Assembly: GCA_963773655.1 (NCBI GenBank) | Contig: CAVZBX010000003.1 | Location: forward strand, 372,001-436,000 | Source of the DNA: DASSQJ01 sp963773655 | Lineage (GTDB): Bacteria > Actinomycetota > Actinomycetes > Actinomycetales > Dermatophilaceae | DNA length: 64,000 nucleotides | Reading direction: 5' to 3' | Shown: one piece after another, positions 20,359 through 29,130 of the stretch | Layout: every line of letters starts with the position of its first letter | How positions within the stretch are numbered: the stretch's first letter is position 1 | Position numbers and translations under genes: made by a program | Notes under the pieces: model-generated | Database searches by the model: none | The model's input: the letters and a program-made list of their open reading frames with translations, nothing else | What the model was told of the DNA's origin: nothing

Positions 20359-20370
20359 GCGGAATACACT
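20342..20370 (+). promoter_or_regulatory. Probable clpB promoter
   Basis: TTCCAC (20342-20347) and TACACT (20365-20370) are spaced by 17 bases, as -35 and -10. The -35 lies inside the end of the gluconokinase gene and the -10 inside the HAIR operator. Confidence 0.45.
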
Positions 20371-20374
20371 CAAC
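20354..20374. promoter_or_regulatory. HAIR operator (HspR site) at clpB
   Basis: GTTGAGC and ACTCAAC flank a 7-base spacer, the same 7-7-7 layout as the dnaK operator. It lies 60 bases upstream of clpB and includes the gluconokinase stop codon. It places clpB in the HspR regulon. Confidence 0.85.
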
Positions 20375-20433
20375 TTTGTCGAGGTTGGACCCCACGAAAC
20401 GACACCACCACGCCTCGCACCAGGAGAGACCGC

Positions 20434-23004
20434 ATGGAGTTGAAGCCCACCACCAAGGTGGCCGAGGCGCTGGCGCTCGCGCAGCGCGCCGCGCAGAGCG
20501 CCGGCCACGCCGAGATCACCCCCGACCACCTCACCAGCGCAGCCGTGCGGCTCGACACCCCGCTCGCCGACGCCCTGCTCACCGCCGCCGGGACCGGGGC
20601 CCAGCACGTCCTCGGGCAGGCCGACGCCCGGCTGGCCGGCCTCCCCAGCACGAGCGGGGCCACGGCGCAGCCGCCGACCTTCGGACGTGAGGCGCTCGGC
20701 GTCCTCCAGCACGCCGACACCCTGATGCGGGCCAAGGGCGACCACTTCCTCGCCCTGGACCTGCTGCTGCTCGCCCTTGCCGAGACCGGACACCTGGCCG
20801 CGGTCGAGAAGCGCGGGGCCGCCGACATGGAGGCGCGGATCACCGAGCTGCGCGGTGGCCGCCAGGTCACGTCCGAGACCCCCGCCGAGGGCGGTGACGC
20901 GCTCGCGCAGTACGGCACCGACCTCACCCAGGCGGCCCGCGACGGAAAGCTCGACCCGGTCATCGGCCGCGACTCGGAGATCCGCCGGGTCATCCAGGTG
21001 CTGTCGCGTCGGACCAAGAACAACCCCGTCCTCATCGGCGAGCCGGGCGTCGGCAAGACGGCCGTCGTCGAGGGCCTGGCCCAGCGGATCGTCGACGGCG
21101 ACGTCCCGGAGTCGCTGCGCGACAAGCGCCTGGTCAGCCTCGACCTCGGCGCCATGGTCGCGGGCGCCAAGTACCGCGGCGAGTTCGAGGAGCGGCTCAA
21201 GGCGGTGCTCGAGGAGATCAGGGGCAGCGACGGGCAGGTCGTCACCTTCATCGACGAGCTGCACACCCTCGTCGGCGCCGGTGCGACGGGCGAGTCGTCC
21301 ATGGACGCCGGCAACATGCTCAAGCCGATGCTCGCCCGCGGCGAGCTGCGGCTCGTCGGTGCCACCACCCTCGACGAGTACCGCGAGCACATCGAGAAGG
21401 ACTCCGCCCTCGAGCGGCGGTTCCAGCAGGTCTTCGTCGGCGAGCCGAGCGTCGAGGACACGATCGCGATCCTGCGCGGCCTCAAGGAGCGCTACGAGGC
21501 GCACCACAAGGTGGAGATCGAGGACACCGCGCTGGTGGCGGCCGCCTCGCTCTCGGACCGCTACATCAGCGGACGGCAGCTGCCCGACAAGGCGATCGAC
21601 CTCGTCGACGAGGCCGCCTCGCGCCTGCGCATGGAGATCGACTCCAGCCCGGTCGAGATCGACGTCCTGCGCCGCCAGGTGGACCGGCTGAAGATGGAGG
21701 AGCTGCACCTGGCCCGCGAGACCGACGAGGCCTCGCAGGAGCGGCTCGAGAGGCTGCGGGCCGACCTGGCCGACGCCACCGAGCAGCTCGACGCGCTCAA
21801 CGCGCGCTGGGCCTTCGAGAAGGAGGGCCTGAACCGGGTCGGCGACCTCAAGGCGCGGCTCGACGACCTGCGCACCCAGGCCGACCGGATGCAGCGCGAG
21901 GGCGACTACGAGGGCGCTTCGCGGGTGCTCTACGGCGAGATCCCGGGCCTGCAGACCGAGCTCGACGCGGCCCAGGCCGCTGAGTCGGCCCTGGACGACT
22001 CCGACCTCATGGTCAAGGAGCGGGTCGGTGCCGACGACATCGCCGAGGTGATCTCGGCGTGGACCGGCATCCCCGCCGGGCGGCTGCTGCAGGGCGAGAC
22101 CGAGAAGCTGCTGTCGATGGAGTCGATCATCGGCGCCCGGCTCATCGGCCAGGCCGAGGCCGTGCGCGCCGTGTCCGACGCGGTGCGCCGCAGCCGGGCC
22201 GGCATCGCCGACCCCGACCGCCCCACCGGCAGCTTCCTCTTCCTCGGACCGACCGGCGTCGGCAAGACCGAGCTCGCGAAGTCGCTCGCCGACTTCCTCT
22301 TCGACGACGAGCGGGCGATGGTCCGGATCGACATGTCCGAGTACTCGGAGCGGCACGCGGTGGCGCGCCTCATCGGCGCCCCGCCCGGGTACGTCGGCTA
22401 CGAGGAGGGCGGCCAGCTCACCGAGGCGGTCCGGCGCCGCCCCTACTCGGTGGTGCTCCTCGACGAGGTGGAGAAGGCCCACCCGGAGACCTTCGACATC
22501 CTGCTCCAGGTGCTCGACGACGGCCGGCTCACCGACGGCCAGGGCCGCACCGTCGACTTCCGCAACGTCATCCTCGTCATGACCTCCAACCTCGGGTCGC
22601 AGTACCTCATCGACCCGACGCTGGACCGGGACGCCCGTCGCGAGGCGGTGATGGGCGCGGTCCGGGGCGCCTTCAAGCCGGAGTTCCTCAACCGGCTCGA
22701 CGAGGTCGTGGTCTTCGACCCGCTGACGACCGAGGAGCTCGCCCGCATCGTGGACCTGCAGGTGCGGCAGCTGTCGACCCGGCTGCACGACCGCCGGATC
22801 ACCCTCGACGTCAGCGACGACGCCAAGGCCTGGCTCGCCGCTGCCGGGTACGACCCGGCGTTCGGCGCCCGGCCGCTGCGCCGCCTGGTGCAGCGCGAGA
22901 TCGGCGACCGGCTGGCGACGTCGCTGCTCAAGGGCGAGGTCCGCGACGGCGACACCGTCAAGGTCGGGCTCGCCGACTCCGGCGAGGGCCTCACCCTCTC
23001 CTGA
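20434..23004 (+). CDS. clpB: ClpB protein disaggregase (Hsp100)
   Basis: An 856-residue hexameric AAA+ disaggregase that threads aggregated proteins with help of DnaK. Order: N-terminal Clp repeat domain (residues about 5-145), AAA-1 with GEPGVGKT (about 202-209), the coiled-coil M domain (about 400-520, ELHLARETDEASQERLERL), AAA-2 with GPTGVGKT (about 605-612), and a C-terminal small domain. AGGAGAG precedes ATG 20434. Expression is predicted to be HspR-controlled. Confidence 0.97.
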   Translation: MELKPTTKVAEALALAQRAAQSAGHAEITPDHLTSAAVRLDTPLADALLTAAGTGAQHVLGQADARLAGLPSTSGATAQPPTFGREALGVLQHADTLMRAKGDHFLALDLLLLALAETGHLAAVEKRGAADMEARITELRGGRQVTSETPAEGGDALAQYGTDLTQAARDGKLDPVIGRDSEIRRVIQVLSRRTKNNPVLIGEPGVGKTAVVEGLAQRIVDGDVPESLRDKRLVSLDLGAMVAGAKYRGEFEERLKAVLEEIRGSDGQVVTFIDELHTLVGAGATGESSMDAGNMLKPMLARGELRLVGATTLDEYREHIEKDSALERRFQQVFVGEPSVEDTIAILRGLKERYEAHHKVEIEDTALVAAASLSDRYISGRQLPDKAIDLVDEAASRLRMEIDSSPVEIDVLRRQVDRLKMEELHLARETDEASQERLERLRADLADATEQLDALNARWAFEKEGLNRVGDLKARLDDLRTQADRMQREGDYEGASRVLYGEIPGLQTELDAAQAAESALDDSDLMVKERVGADDIAEVISAWTGIPAGRLLQGETEKLLSMESIIGARLIGQAEAVRAVSDAVRRSRAGIADPDRPTGSFLFLGPTGVGKTELAKSLADFLFDDERAMVRIDMSEYSERHAVARLIGAPPGYVGYEEGGQLTEAVRRRPYSVVLLDEVEKAHPETFDILLQVLDDGRLTDGQGRTVDFRNVILVMTSNLGSQYLIDPTLDRDARREAVMGAVRGAFKPEFLNRLDEVVVFDPLTTEELARIVDLQVRQLSTRLHDRRITLDVSDDAKAWLAAAGYDPAFGARPLRRLVQREIGDRLATSLLKGEVRDGDTVKVGLADSGEGLTLS

Positions 23005-23024
23005 CCCACCCGCCTCGACATTTC

Positions 23025-23089
23025 GGGGTGACCCCGAAATGTCGACCTGGCACGGGTTGGCAACCCGTGCCAGGTCGACGAACCGCGGT
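23025..23089 (+). terminator. Two overlapping perfect hairpins after clpB
   Basis: Hairpin 1 has 15-base perfect arms (23025-23039 and 23041-23055, core ATTTCGGGG / CCCCGAAAT). Hairpin 2 has 18-base perfect arms (23051-23068 and 23072-23089, core CTGGCACGGG / CCCGTGCCAG) with loop GGC. They share GTCGA at 23051-23055 and cannot both be fully formed. No U-tract follows. Probable clpB terminator, or a dispersed palindromic element. Confidence 0.65.
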
Positions 23090-23144
23090 GTCGTGGCGCG
23101 TGGCCGGCCGTAGCCTCGCACCGGCCAGCGGCTACCCTGCCGCC

Positions 23145-23843
23145 ATGCCCCCGCGCCCCGGCCCGCTCGCCGCCGCCCTCGTCGCGACGGTGGCCCTCCT
23201 CACCGCCGGCTGCTCCGGGGCCGGCGTCGCCGAGGAGGCGCCGGCGGCCGACCGCCTCGAGGACGCCCGCGCCGCGCTGGACACGGCCGGCTCGGTGACC
23301 CTGGACCTGTCGAGCCGGGACGTGCCGGAGCGCACGAACGTCGTCACCGCCGCGCAGGGCCAGGGGGTCGTGAGCGAGGAGGAGCCGAAGTTCCGGGGCA
23401 CGATCACCGGCACCATCGAGGGGGTCGCCGGCACCGTGGAGGTCATCGCCATCGGCGAGACGACCTGGATCAAGTTCTTCACACCCGAGTACGAGGAGGC
23501 CGACCTCGCCACTCTCGGTGCCCCGAACCCGGCGATGTTCTTCCACCCCGGCGACGGCATCTCCTCGATGCTGACGGCGACGGGGGACCCGCAGAACGGT
23601 CCCGAGGTCCGGGAGGCCTCCGAGGTGCTCGGCACCATCACCGGCACCCTCGACGGCAGCACCGTCGAGAAGGTCCTCGACCTCGGTGACGGCACCGGCA
23701 CCTACGACGTCACCTACGGCCTCACCGAGAACGACCAGCTGCGCACGGCGGTGATCAACGGGCCGTTCTTCGACGGCACCACCTCCACGTACACGCTCGT
23801 CGTCAGTGACTACGGCAGCCCCGTTGAGATCACCGGCCCCTAG
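23145..23843 (+). CDS. LppX/LprAFG-type lipoprotein
   Basis: A 232-residue lipoprotein with signal peptide and lipobox LLTAGC (Cys 23). The mature part resembles the LppX/LprG family: repeated GTITGTIEGVAGTVEVIAIG, TTWIKFF, and the closing FFDGTTSTYTLVVSDYGSPVEI. In mycobacteria LprG works with the MFS protein Rv1410c (P55) in lipid transport across the envelope; the next gene here is also an MFS exporter and overlaps this one, so the same partnership is likely. TACCCT just upstream of ATG 23145 suggests a leaderless transcript. Confidence 0.85.
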   Translation: MPPRPGPLAAALVATVALLTAGCSGAGVAEEAPAADRLEDARAALDTAGSVTLDLSSRDVPERTNVVTAAQGQGVVSEEEPKFRGTITGTIEGVAGTVEVIAIGETTWIKFFTPEYEEADLATLGAPNPAMFFHPGDGISSMLTATGDPQNGPEVREASEVLGTITGTLDGSTVEKVLDLGDGTGTYDVTYGLTENDQLRTAVINGPFFDGTTSTYTLVVSDYGSPVEITGP

Positions 23844-25491
23844 GGCCCTGCTCGCGACGGCCTCGGTCGCGGTGGCGCTCGCGGCGGCCGACACCTACGT
23901 CGTCGTCCTCGCCCTCACCGACATGATGCGCGGCGTCGGCGTCGGCATCGACGCGCTCCAGCGGGCCACGCCGATCATCTCCGGCTTCCTGCTCGGCTAC
24001 GTCGCGGTGCTGCCGCTCGTCGGGCGGGTCGCCGACCTCGTCGACCGGCAGCGGGTGCTCCTCGGCTGCCTCGTCGTCTTCGTCGTGGGCTCGGCGGTCA
24101 CCGCGCTCGCGGTGGAGCTGCCGGTGCTCGTGGCGGGACGGGTGGTGCAGGGCGTCGGCGGTGGTGGCCTGGTGCCGGCGACGCTCGCGCTCGTGGCCGA
24201 CCTGTGGCCGGCCGGGCGGCGCGGCCTGCCCCTCGGCGTGGTGGGCGCGGTGCAGGAGCTGGGCTCGGTGCTCGGGCCGGTGCTGGGCGCCCTCGTCCTC
24301 GTCGTCGCCGACTGGCGGGCGATCTTCTGGGTCGGGGCCCTCGCGGGCGTCGTGCTCTCGGGTCTCGTCGTCGTCACGGGCGGCGGGGCGGTGCCGCGCC
24401 CGCGGCCGGTGCCGCTCCTGCTCGCTGTGCTCGCCGCCGCCACCGGGTGGCTGGCCCTGGCGGCGCCGGAGGCGCTGGCCACCAGCGTCACCCTGGGGCT
24501 GCCGTTCGTGCCGTTCGGGGACGCCTCGTCACGGCTGGCGACGCCGATCGGCGTGCTCTCCCTCGTCCTCCTGGCCGCCGCCGTTCTCGTCGGCCTCCGC
24601 GGCCGGTGGGGCCTGCTGCGCCGGGTGGACCTGCCGGGTGCGCTGCTGCTCGGCGGAGCCCTCGGCTGCGTCGTCCTCACCTTCGCCGCCGCCGACCCGG
24701 CACGCGAGGTCGTCGGCCCGCTCGGCTACGCGCTGCTCCCCCTGGCGCTGCTGCTGGCCGTCGCGCACCTGGTCCACCACCGCCGGGCCGCCGAGCCGCT
24801 CGTCCCCCGGGGCCTCGTCGGCCCGGTGATGCTGCGCGCACTCACCGCCTCCCTGCTGGCCGGCGTCGCCCTGGTGGCCGTGGTCGTCGACGTGCCCCTG
24901 CTCGCCCGCCTCGTCTCCGGCGCCGACGAGACCGAGGCCGCGCTCGTCCTCGTCCGCTTTCTCCTCGCCGTGCCCGTCGGGGCCCTCGCCGGGGGATGGG
25001 CGGTGCGGCGCCTGGGCGACGGCCCGGTCGCCGCGGCCGGACTCGCCCTGGCGGCGGCCGCGCTCGCCGCGATGTCCGCGTGGGGCCCCGGCTCGCTCGA
25101 GCAGTGGACCGCCACCGTGGTGTTGGCCGCCGCGGGCCTCGGCGTGGGCCTGGCGCTGGCACCGGTCAACGACGCCGCGCTCGGCGCCTCCAGCGAGGAG
25201 AGCCACGGCACGGCATCCGCCCTCGTCGTCGTGGCCCGGATGGTGGGGATGGTCGTGGGGCTGGCCCTGCTCACCGCCGTGGGGCTGCATCGCTACTACG
25301 CGGCGGTCGGGGCGCTGCCGGACCCCACCGACGCGACCGCGCTGCGCGACGCCGCCGTCGTCCAGGTGGCGACCGTCTTCCGCGGGGCGGCGGTGGCGGC
25401 CGGGGCCGGCGCCCTCGTGGCGCTCACGCTCGGTGGCCGCCGCACCACCACCGCGTCGCCCCGGATGTCCGCCGTCCGCTCGGGGGCGTAG
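23806..25491 (+). CDS. MFS exporter (P55-like, 14-helix)
   Basis: A 561-residue major facilitator protein with about 14 hydrophobic segments. The first helix carries DTYVVVLALTDMMRGVGV, the cytoplasmic loop GRVADLVDRQRVLLGCL, and the motif C region VGAVQELGSVLGPVLGALV. It overlaps the upstream lipoprotein gene by 38 bases (GTG 23806) or 20 bases (TTG 23824), so the two are translationally coupled. By analogy with LprG-P55 it may export lipids or lipophilic compounds. Confidence 0.85.
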   Translation: MTTAAPLRSPAPRALLATASVAVALAAADTYVVVLALTDMMRGVGVGIDALQRATPIISGFLLGYVAVLPLVGRVADLVDRQRVLLGCLVVFVVGSAVTALAVELPVLVAGRVVQGVGGGGLVPATLALVADLWPAGRRGLPLGVVGAVQELGSVLGPVLGALVLVVADWRAIFWVGALAGVVLSGLVVVTGGGAVPRPRPVPLLLAVLAAATGWLALAAPEALATSVTLGLPFVPFGDASSRLATPIGVLSLVLLAAAVLVGLRGRWGLLRRVDLPGALLLGGALGCVVLTFAAADPAREVVGPLGYALLPLALLLAVAHLVHHRRAAEPLVPRGLVGPVMLRALTASLLAGVALVAVVVDVPLLARLVSGADETEAALVLVRFLLAVPVGALAGGWAVRRLGDGPVAAAGLALAAAALAAMSAWGPGSLEQWTATVVLAAAGLGVGLALAPVNDAALGASSEESHGTASALVVVARMVGMVVGLALLTAVGLHRYYAAVGALPDPTDATALRDAAVVQVATVFRGAAVAAGAGALVALTLGGRRTTTASPRMSAVRSGA

Positions 25492-25500
25492 CGTCACCCC

Positions 25501-26010
25501 ATGGCCTCCGCGAGCGACATCCTCCTCGACGGCCTCGGGCGGGTCCGCGAGACCGTCCACGGCCTCCTCGACGACGTGCCCGAGGAGCAGCTCGCCGCAC
25601 CGCCGGCACCCGGCGCCAACACCGTCGCCTGGCTGGTCTGGCACCTGACCCGGGTGCTCGACGACCACGTGGCCCACGCGTTCGACGACGACATGGTCTG
25701 GACCTCCGGCGGCTGGCACGACCGGTTCGGCCTGCCCTTCCCGGCGAGCGCCCACGGGTACGGCATGACGTACGACGAGGTGCTGCAGGTCCGCGCCCCG
25801 GCCGAGCACCTCCGCGGCTACTTCGACGCCACCCACGCGATGGCGGCCCGGCACCTCGGCGGCGTCACCGAGGCCGACCTCGACCGGGTCGTCGACCCCG
25901 ACTGGGACCCCCCGGTCACCCTCGGCGTGCGGCTGGTCAGCGTGCTCAACGACTGCACCCAGCACGTGGGCCAGGCGTCCTACGCCGCCGGCATCCTCGC
26001 ACGCGCCTGA
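25501..26010 (+). CDS. DinB-like / DUF664 family protein
   Basis: A 169-residue four-helix-bundle protein of the DinB/YfiT superfamily (DUF664 subgroup). Candidate metal ligands are His in LVWHLTRVLDDHV and in QHVGQASYAAG near the end. Members are thiol-dependent transferases using mycothiol or bacillithiol, or have no known activity. ATG 25501 lies 9 bases after the MFS stop, which suggests co-transcription. Confidence 0.75.
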   Translation: MASASDILLDGLGRVRETVHGLLDDVPEEQLAAPPAPGANTVAWLVWHLTRVLDDHVAHAFDDDMVWTSGGWHDRFGLPFPASAHGYGMTYDEVLQVRAPAEHLRGYFDATHAMAARHLGGVTEADLDRVVDPDWDPPVTLGVRLVSVLNDCTQHVGQASYAAGILARA

Positions 26011-26038
26011 CCGGCGCTGCGCTCAGCGATGTCCGGGT

Positions 26039-26092
26039 CGCCTCAGCGCAGGTCGCACCGTGCGCTGAGCCACCCGAACCTGCGCTGAGGCG
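26039..26092. terminator. Hairpin between convergent genes
   Basis: Perfect 15-base arms at 26039-26053 and 26078-26092 (core CTCAGCGCAGG / CCTGCGCTGAG). The loop contains a further TGCGCTGAG (26061-26069) that can pair with the left arm as an alternative 9-base stem. It lies between the DinB-like gene and the convergent acylphosphatase gene and probably terminates both. Confidence 0.6.
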
Positions 26093-26132
26093 CAATCCGT
26101 CGGGCCGGGCCCGCGGGCCGCGCGATGGAGCG

Positions 26133-26405
26133 TCAGTAGCGCACCTCGAAGGTCCGGACCCCCGTCGGCTCGGCCTCGACGACCTCGACGTCGCGCACGT
26201 GGGCGGACGGTGAGCCCCGGTGGCACCACCTCACCATCTGCTCGACGTCGTCCTCGGGCCCCTCGAAGTGCCCGACCACCGAGCCGTCGTCGTCGTTGCG
26301 GACCCACCCGAAGAGCTCGAGCCGGACGGCCTCGCGGGCGGCGAAGCCGCGGAAGCTCACCCCCTGCACCTCGCCGGAGACCCGGACCCGCACCGCTCGT
26401 CGCAC
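26133..26405 (-). CDS. acyP: Acylphosphatase
   Basis: A 90-residue acylphosphatase that hydrolyses acyl phosphates in the cytoplasm. The signature VSGEVQGVSFRGFA contains the phosphate-binding loop and catalytic arginine, and GWVRNDDDGSVVGHFEG contains the catalytic asparagine. Full family length. Start is GTG 26405, although GGAGGGG abuts it; GTG 26393 is an alternative. Confidence 0.92.
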   Translation of the reverse strand: MRRAVRVRVSGEVQGVSFRGFAAREAVRLELFGWVRNDDDGSVVGHFEGPEDDVEQMVRWCHRGSPSAHVRDVEVVEAEPTGVRTFEVRY

Positions 26406-26433
26406 CCCTCCATGATCGCGCGGCCGCGGGAGC

Positions 26434-26841
26434 CTAGGAAGCGTGCCGGCGGTCGGCGGGCACGTCGACCCCGCGCGGCAGGGGCAGCGGAGTAACGCCC
26501 CCGAGCCACTTGCGGTAGCGGACGTGGTCGCCGAAGGCCTCGAGGGCGTCCCAGAGGGCGGCGTGCGCCGACCAGGGCAGCGGCTCCTCGCCCTGGCGCC
26601 AGCTCCGCCCGAAGGACACCCAGACCGGCACCCAGTCCCACGCGAGGTCCCACTCCCCGCGCCGCGCGGTGACCATCCGGCGCACCGTCTGGGCGGCGAG
26701 CCGCGGACCGTCCCCGCAGGTCGGCGCCGTCGCCAGCGGCCAGACCCAGAGGTCGCGCGCCATCATCGCCACCTCGAGCTCGGGCAGCGCGCGGGGCGCG
26801 ACGAGGACCGTCGCGACGAGCTCGTGGGATGCGCGTGCCAC
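26434..26841 (-). CDS. Conserved-looking hypothetical protein
   Basis: A 135-residue soluble protein read from GTG 26841. It is Trp-rich (ARDLWVWPL, EWDLAWDWVPVWVSFGRSW, YRKWLGGV) and ends PADRRHAS. The amino-acid composition looks natural and the frame is distinct from the exonuclease shadow that shares it upstream. Family not recognised. It follows the exonuclease III gene on the same strand with a 65-base gap. Confidence 0.6.
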   Translation of the reverse strand: MARASHELVATVLVAPRALPELEVAMMARDLWVWPLATAPTCGDGPRLAAQTVRRMVTARRGEWDLAWDWVPVWVSFGRSWRQGEEPLPWSAHAALWDALEAFGDHVRYRKWLGGVTPLPLPRGVDVPADRRHAS

Positions 26842-26906
26842 CGCGGCACGGTAACCCCGCAGGCGGGGTCGACGACAGCCCCCACCCACCTGCTGCCCGC
26901 CCGGCG

Positions 26907-27692
26907 CTACTCCTCGAGCTCGACGACGACCGGCGCGTGGTCGCTGGCGCCCTTGCCCTTGCGCTCCTCGCGGTCGATGACGGCGCCGGTCACGCGGTCC
27001 GCGAAGGACGGCGACCCCAGGACGAAGTCGATGCGCATGCCGCGCCGCTTCGGGAAGGCAAGCTGCTGGTAGTCCCAGTAGGTGTAGACACCGGGACCAG
27101 GGGCGTACGGCCGGACGACGTCGACGAACCCGTCCTCGAGGAAGGCCCGGAAGGCGGCCCGCTCCGGCGGGGAGACGTGCGACTTGTCGGCGTAGTACTC
27201 CATCGACCACACGTCGTCGTCCTGCGGGGCGATGTTCCAGTCGCCGCACAGCGCCACCGGCGTGATCTGCTCCGCCCAGGCGGCGGCGCGGTCGCGCAGC
27301 TCGGCGAGCCAGCGCAGCTTGTACTCCATGTGTGGGTCGCCGAGGGCGCGGCCGTTCGGCACGTAGAGGGACCACACCCGGATGCCGCCGCACGTGGCCC
27401 CGATGGCCCGCGCCTCCCGGGCGACGGGGTCGCCCCAGCCCGGGTCGCCGTCGAAGCCGACGGTGACGTCGTCGAGGCCGACGCGGGAGAGGACGGCCAC
27501 GCCGTTCCACTGGTCGAACCCGTGGTGCGCCACCTGGTAGCCCAGGGCGGCGAGGCGCTCCGACGGGAACTGGTCGTCGCGGGCCTTGGTCTCCTGGACC
27601 GCGAGCACGTCGATGTCGGAGCGCTGCAGCCAGGCCTCGACCCGGTCGATGCGGGAGCGGATCGAGTTGACGTTCCACGTGGCGATGCGCAC
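26907..27692 (-). CDS. xth: Exodeoxyribonuclease III (AP endonuclease)
   Basis: A 261-residue exonuclease III that cleaves DNA at abasic sites in base excision repair. Motifs: MRIATWNVNSIRSR with the metal-site Asn, AVQETKARDDQFP with the metal Glu, SLYVPNGR, ALCGDWNIAPQD with catalytic Asp-Asn, RGMRIDFVLGSP and GASDHAPVVVE with catalytic Asp-His. The start is GTG 27692, coding directly for the conserved N-terminus. Confidence 0.95.
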   Translation of the reverse strand: MRIATWNVNSIRSRIDRVEAWLQRSDIDVLAVQETKARDDQFPSERLAALGYQVAHHGFDQWNGVAVLSRVGLDDVTVGFDGDPGWGDPVAREARAIGATCGGIRVWSLYVPNGRALGDPHMEYKLRWLAELRDRAAAWAEQITPVALCGDWNIAPQDDDVWSMEYYADKSHVSPPERAAFRAFLEDGFVDVVRPYAPGPGVYTYWDYQQLAFPKRRGMRIDFVLGSPSFADRVTGAVIDREERKGKGASDHAPVVVELEE

Positions 27693-27755
27693 CGTCCCAC
27701 CCTAGTGGCGGACTCCGGCGCCGCCCGGTGCCGGAGCGGCGGCGATACTGGCCCG

Positions 27756-28547
27756 ATGGACGCCCCCGGCGCTCGCACCGCCCTCGTCACCGGAGCCTCC
27801 GCCGGCCTCGGCCTGGCGCTCGCCCGGCGCCTCGCCCGCGAGGGCGGCCACCTCGTGGTCGTGGCCCGCGACCGTGCCCGGCTCGAGCGCCTCGCTGCCG
27901 AGCTGCGGGCCGCGCACGGCACCGTGGTGGAGGTGCTCGTGGCCGACCTCGCGGACCGCGGTCAGACCCAGCTGGTCTGTGACCGGCTCGCGGACCCGGA
28001 CCGCCCGGTCGACCTGCTCGTCAACAACGCCGGCTTCGGTCTGCACCGCCCGTTCCTCGACAACGACGTGCGCGAGGAGGAGGCGGCGCTGGACGTCATG
28101 GTGCGGGCCGTGCTGCTCACCAGCCACGCGGCCGGCCGGGCCATGCGCGAACGCGGCCGCGGCGCCATCCTCAACGTCTCGTCGGTCGCCTCCTTCATGG
28201 CGTCCGGCACGTACTCGGCGGAGAAGTCCTTCGTCACCGTCTTCAGCGAGGGCCTCGCCGAGCAGCTGCGCGGCACCGGCGTCACCGTGACCGCACTGTG
28301 CCCCGGGCTGACCCGCACCGAGTTCCACGAGCGAGCGCGGATGGAGCTGCCCGGCGTCCCCGCCGCCCTCTGGCTCGACGCCGACGAGGTCGCCCGCCAG
28401 GCCCTGGCGGACGTCGCCGCGGGCAAGGTCGTCTCGGTCCCCGGCCCCGCCTGGAAGGTCGCGGCCACGGCGCTGCGCGCCCTCCCGCGGCCGTTCGTCC
28501 GCGGCGGGGCGGGACGGGTCGCCGAGCGGTTCCGCCGCCGGCCGTGA
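27756..28547 (+). CDS. Short-chain dehydrogenase/reductase
   Basis: A 263-residue classical SDR. Cofactor loop TGASAGLGLALA (residues about 12-23), NNAG motif in LLVNNAGFGLHRPF, catalytic Ser in LNVSSVASF and YSAEK as YxxxK. An Arg after the first strand (VVARDRARLERL) suggests NADP(H). The substrate is unknown; the subgroup is often annotated as DltE-like. ATG 27756 follows GATACTGG, a leaderless-type -10 region. Confidence 0.88.
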   Translation: MDAPGARTALVTGASAGLGLALARRLAREGGHLVVVARDRARLERLAAELRAAHGTVVEVLVADLADRGQTQLVCDRLADPDRPVDLLVNNAGFGLHRPFLDNDVREEEAALDVMVRAVLLTSHAAGRAMRERGRGAILNVSSVASFMASGTYSAEKSFVTVFSEGLAEQLRGTGVTVTALCPGLTRTEFHERARMELPGVPAALWLDADEVARQALADVAAGKVVSVPGPAWKVAATALRALPRPFVRGGAGRVAERFRRRP

Positions 28548-28602
28548 CCCCCGTCCGGGAAAGGGGCGTGACGTCGTCGGCGGGCCGTCCTACGATCGGA
28601 CG

Positions 28603-29088
28603 ATGCGGCCCCTGGCGGAGCCCGAGGTGCTCCACGAGTACCGCCATCTCCTGCGCACCGCGTCCACCGACTGGCAGGAGACGGCGCACCGGCACGCGCT
28701 CACCGGCCTCGGTCCCGCCGTGCGGGCCGCGGTCCTCGGCCAGGTGCGCAGCCTGCTGCTCACCGGCTACCGGTTCGGCGCCGACGACGTCCACGCCGTC
28801 GCCCGGGTGCTCGTCCTCGCGGAGCACCGCCGACCCCGGACCCTCCTCGACGGCCTGCCCCCCGATCTGCTGCTGGCCCTCGCCGGCGCCGTGACGTCCA
28901 GCCCCACCGGCCGGATGCTGCGCGCCGGCATCGACATCTGGGACGGCACCGAGCCCCCCGAGCCGCCCGAGGCGCCGGCAGCCGCCGGGCACTCCACGTG
29001 GACCAGTGCCGAGTTCGGCACCTCGCTGGCGTCGCCCGACATCGGCGCCGCCTGGACGGGGGTGCCGCCCCCGGTGCGCCGGCCCTGA
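28603..29088 (+). CDS. Hypothetical protein
   Basis: A 161-residue protein: a helical part (LHEYRHLLRTASTDWQETAH, AVRAAVLGQVRSLLLTGY) followed by a Pro/Ala/Ser-rich tail. No domain recognised. ATG 28603 lies 6 bases after TACGATC, a probable -10, so the transcript may be nearly leaderless. Codon use matches neighbouring genes. Confidence 0.6.
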   Translation: MRPLAEPEVLHEYRHLLRTASTDWQETAHRHALTGLGPAVRAAVLGQVRSLLLTGYRFGADDVHAVARVLVLAEHRRPRTLLDGLPPDLLLALAGAVTSSPTGRMLRAGIDIWDGTEPPEPPEAPAAAGHSTWTSAEFGTSLASPDIGAAWTGVPPPVRRP

Positions 29089-29130
29089 GCCGGCGCGGCG
29101 GGCGCCGGCACCAGGCCCTACGGTGGGGCC

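Noticed and set aside
19621..23121. Very long minus-strand open frame opposite clpB
   Set aside because: It is the mirror of clpB codon bias in high-G+C DNA; the translation is low-complexity and without any family motif.
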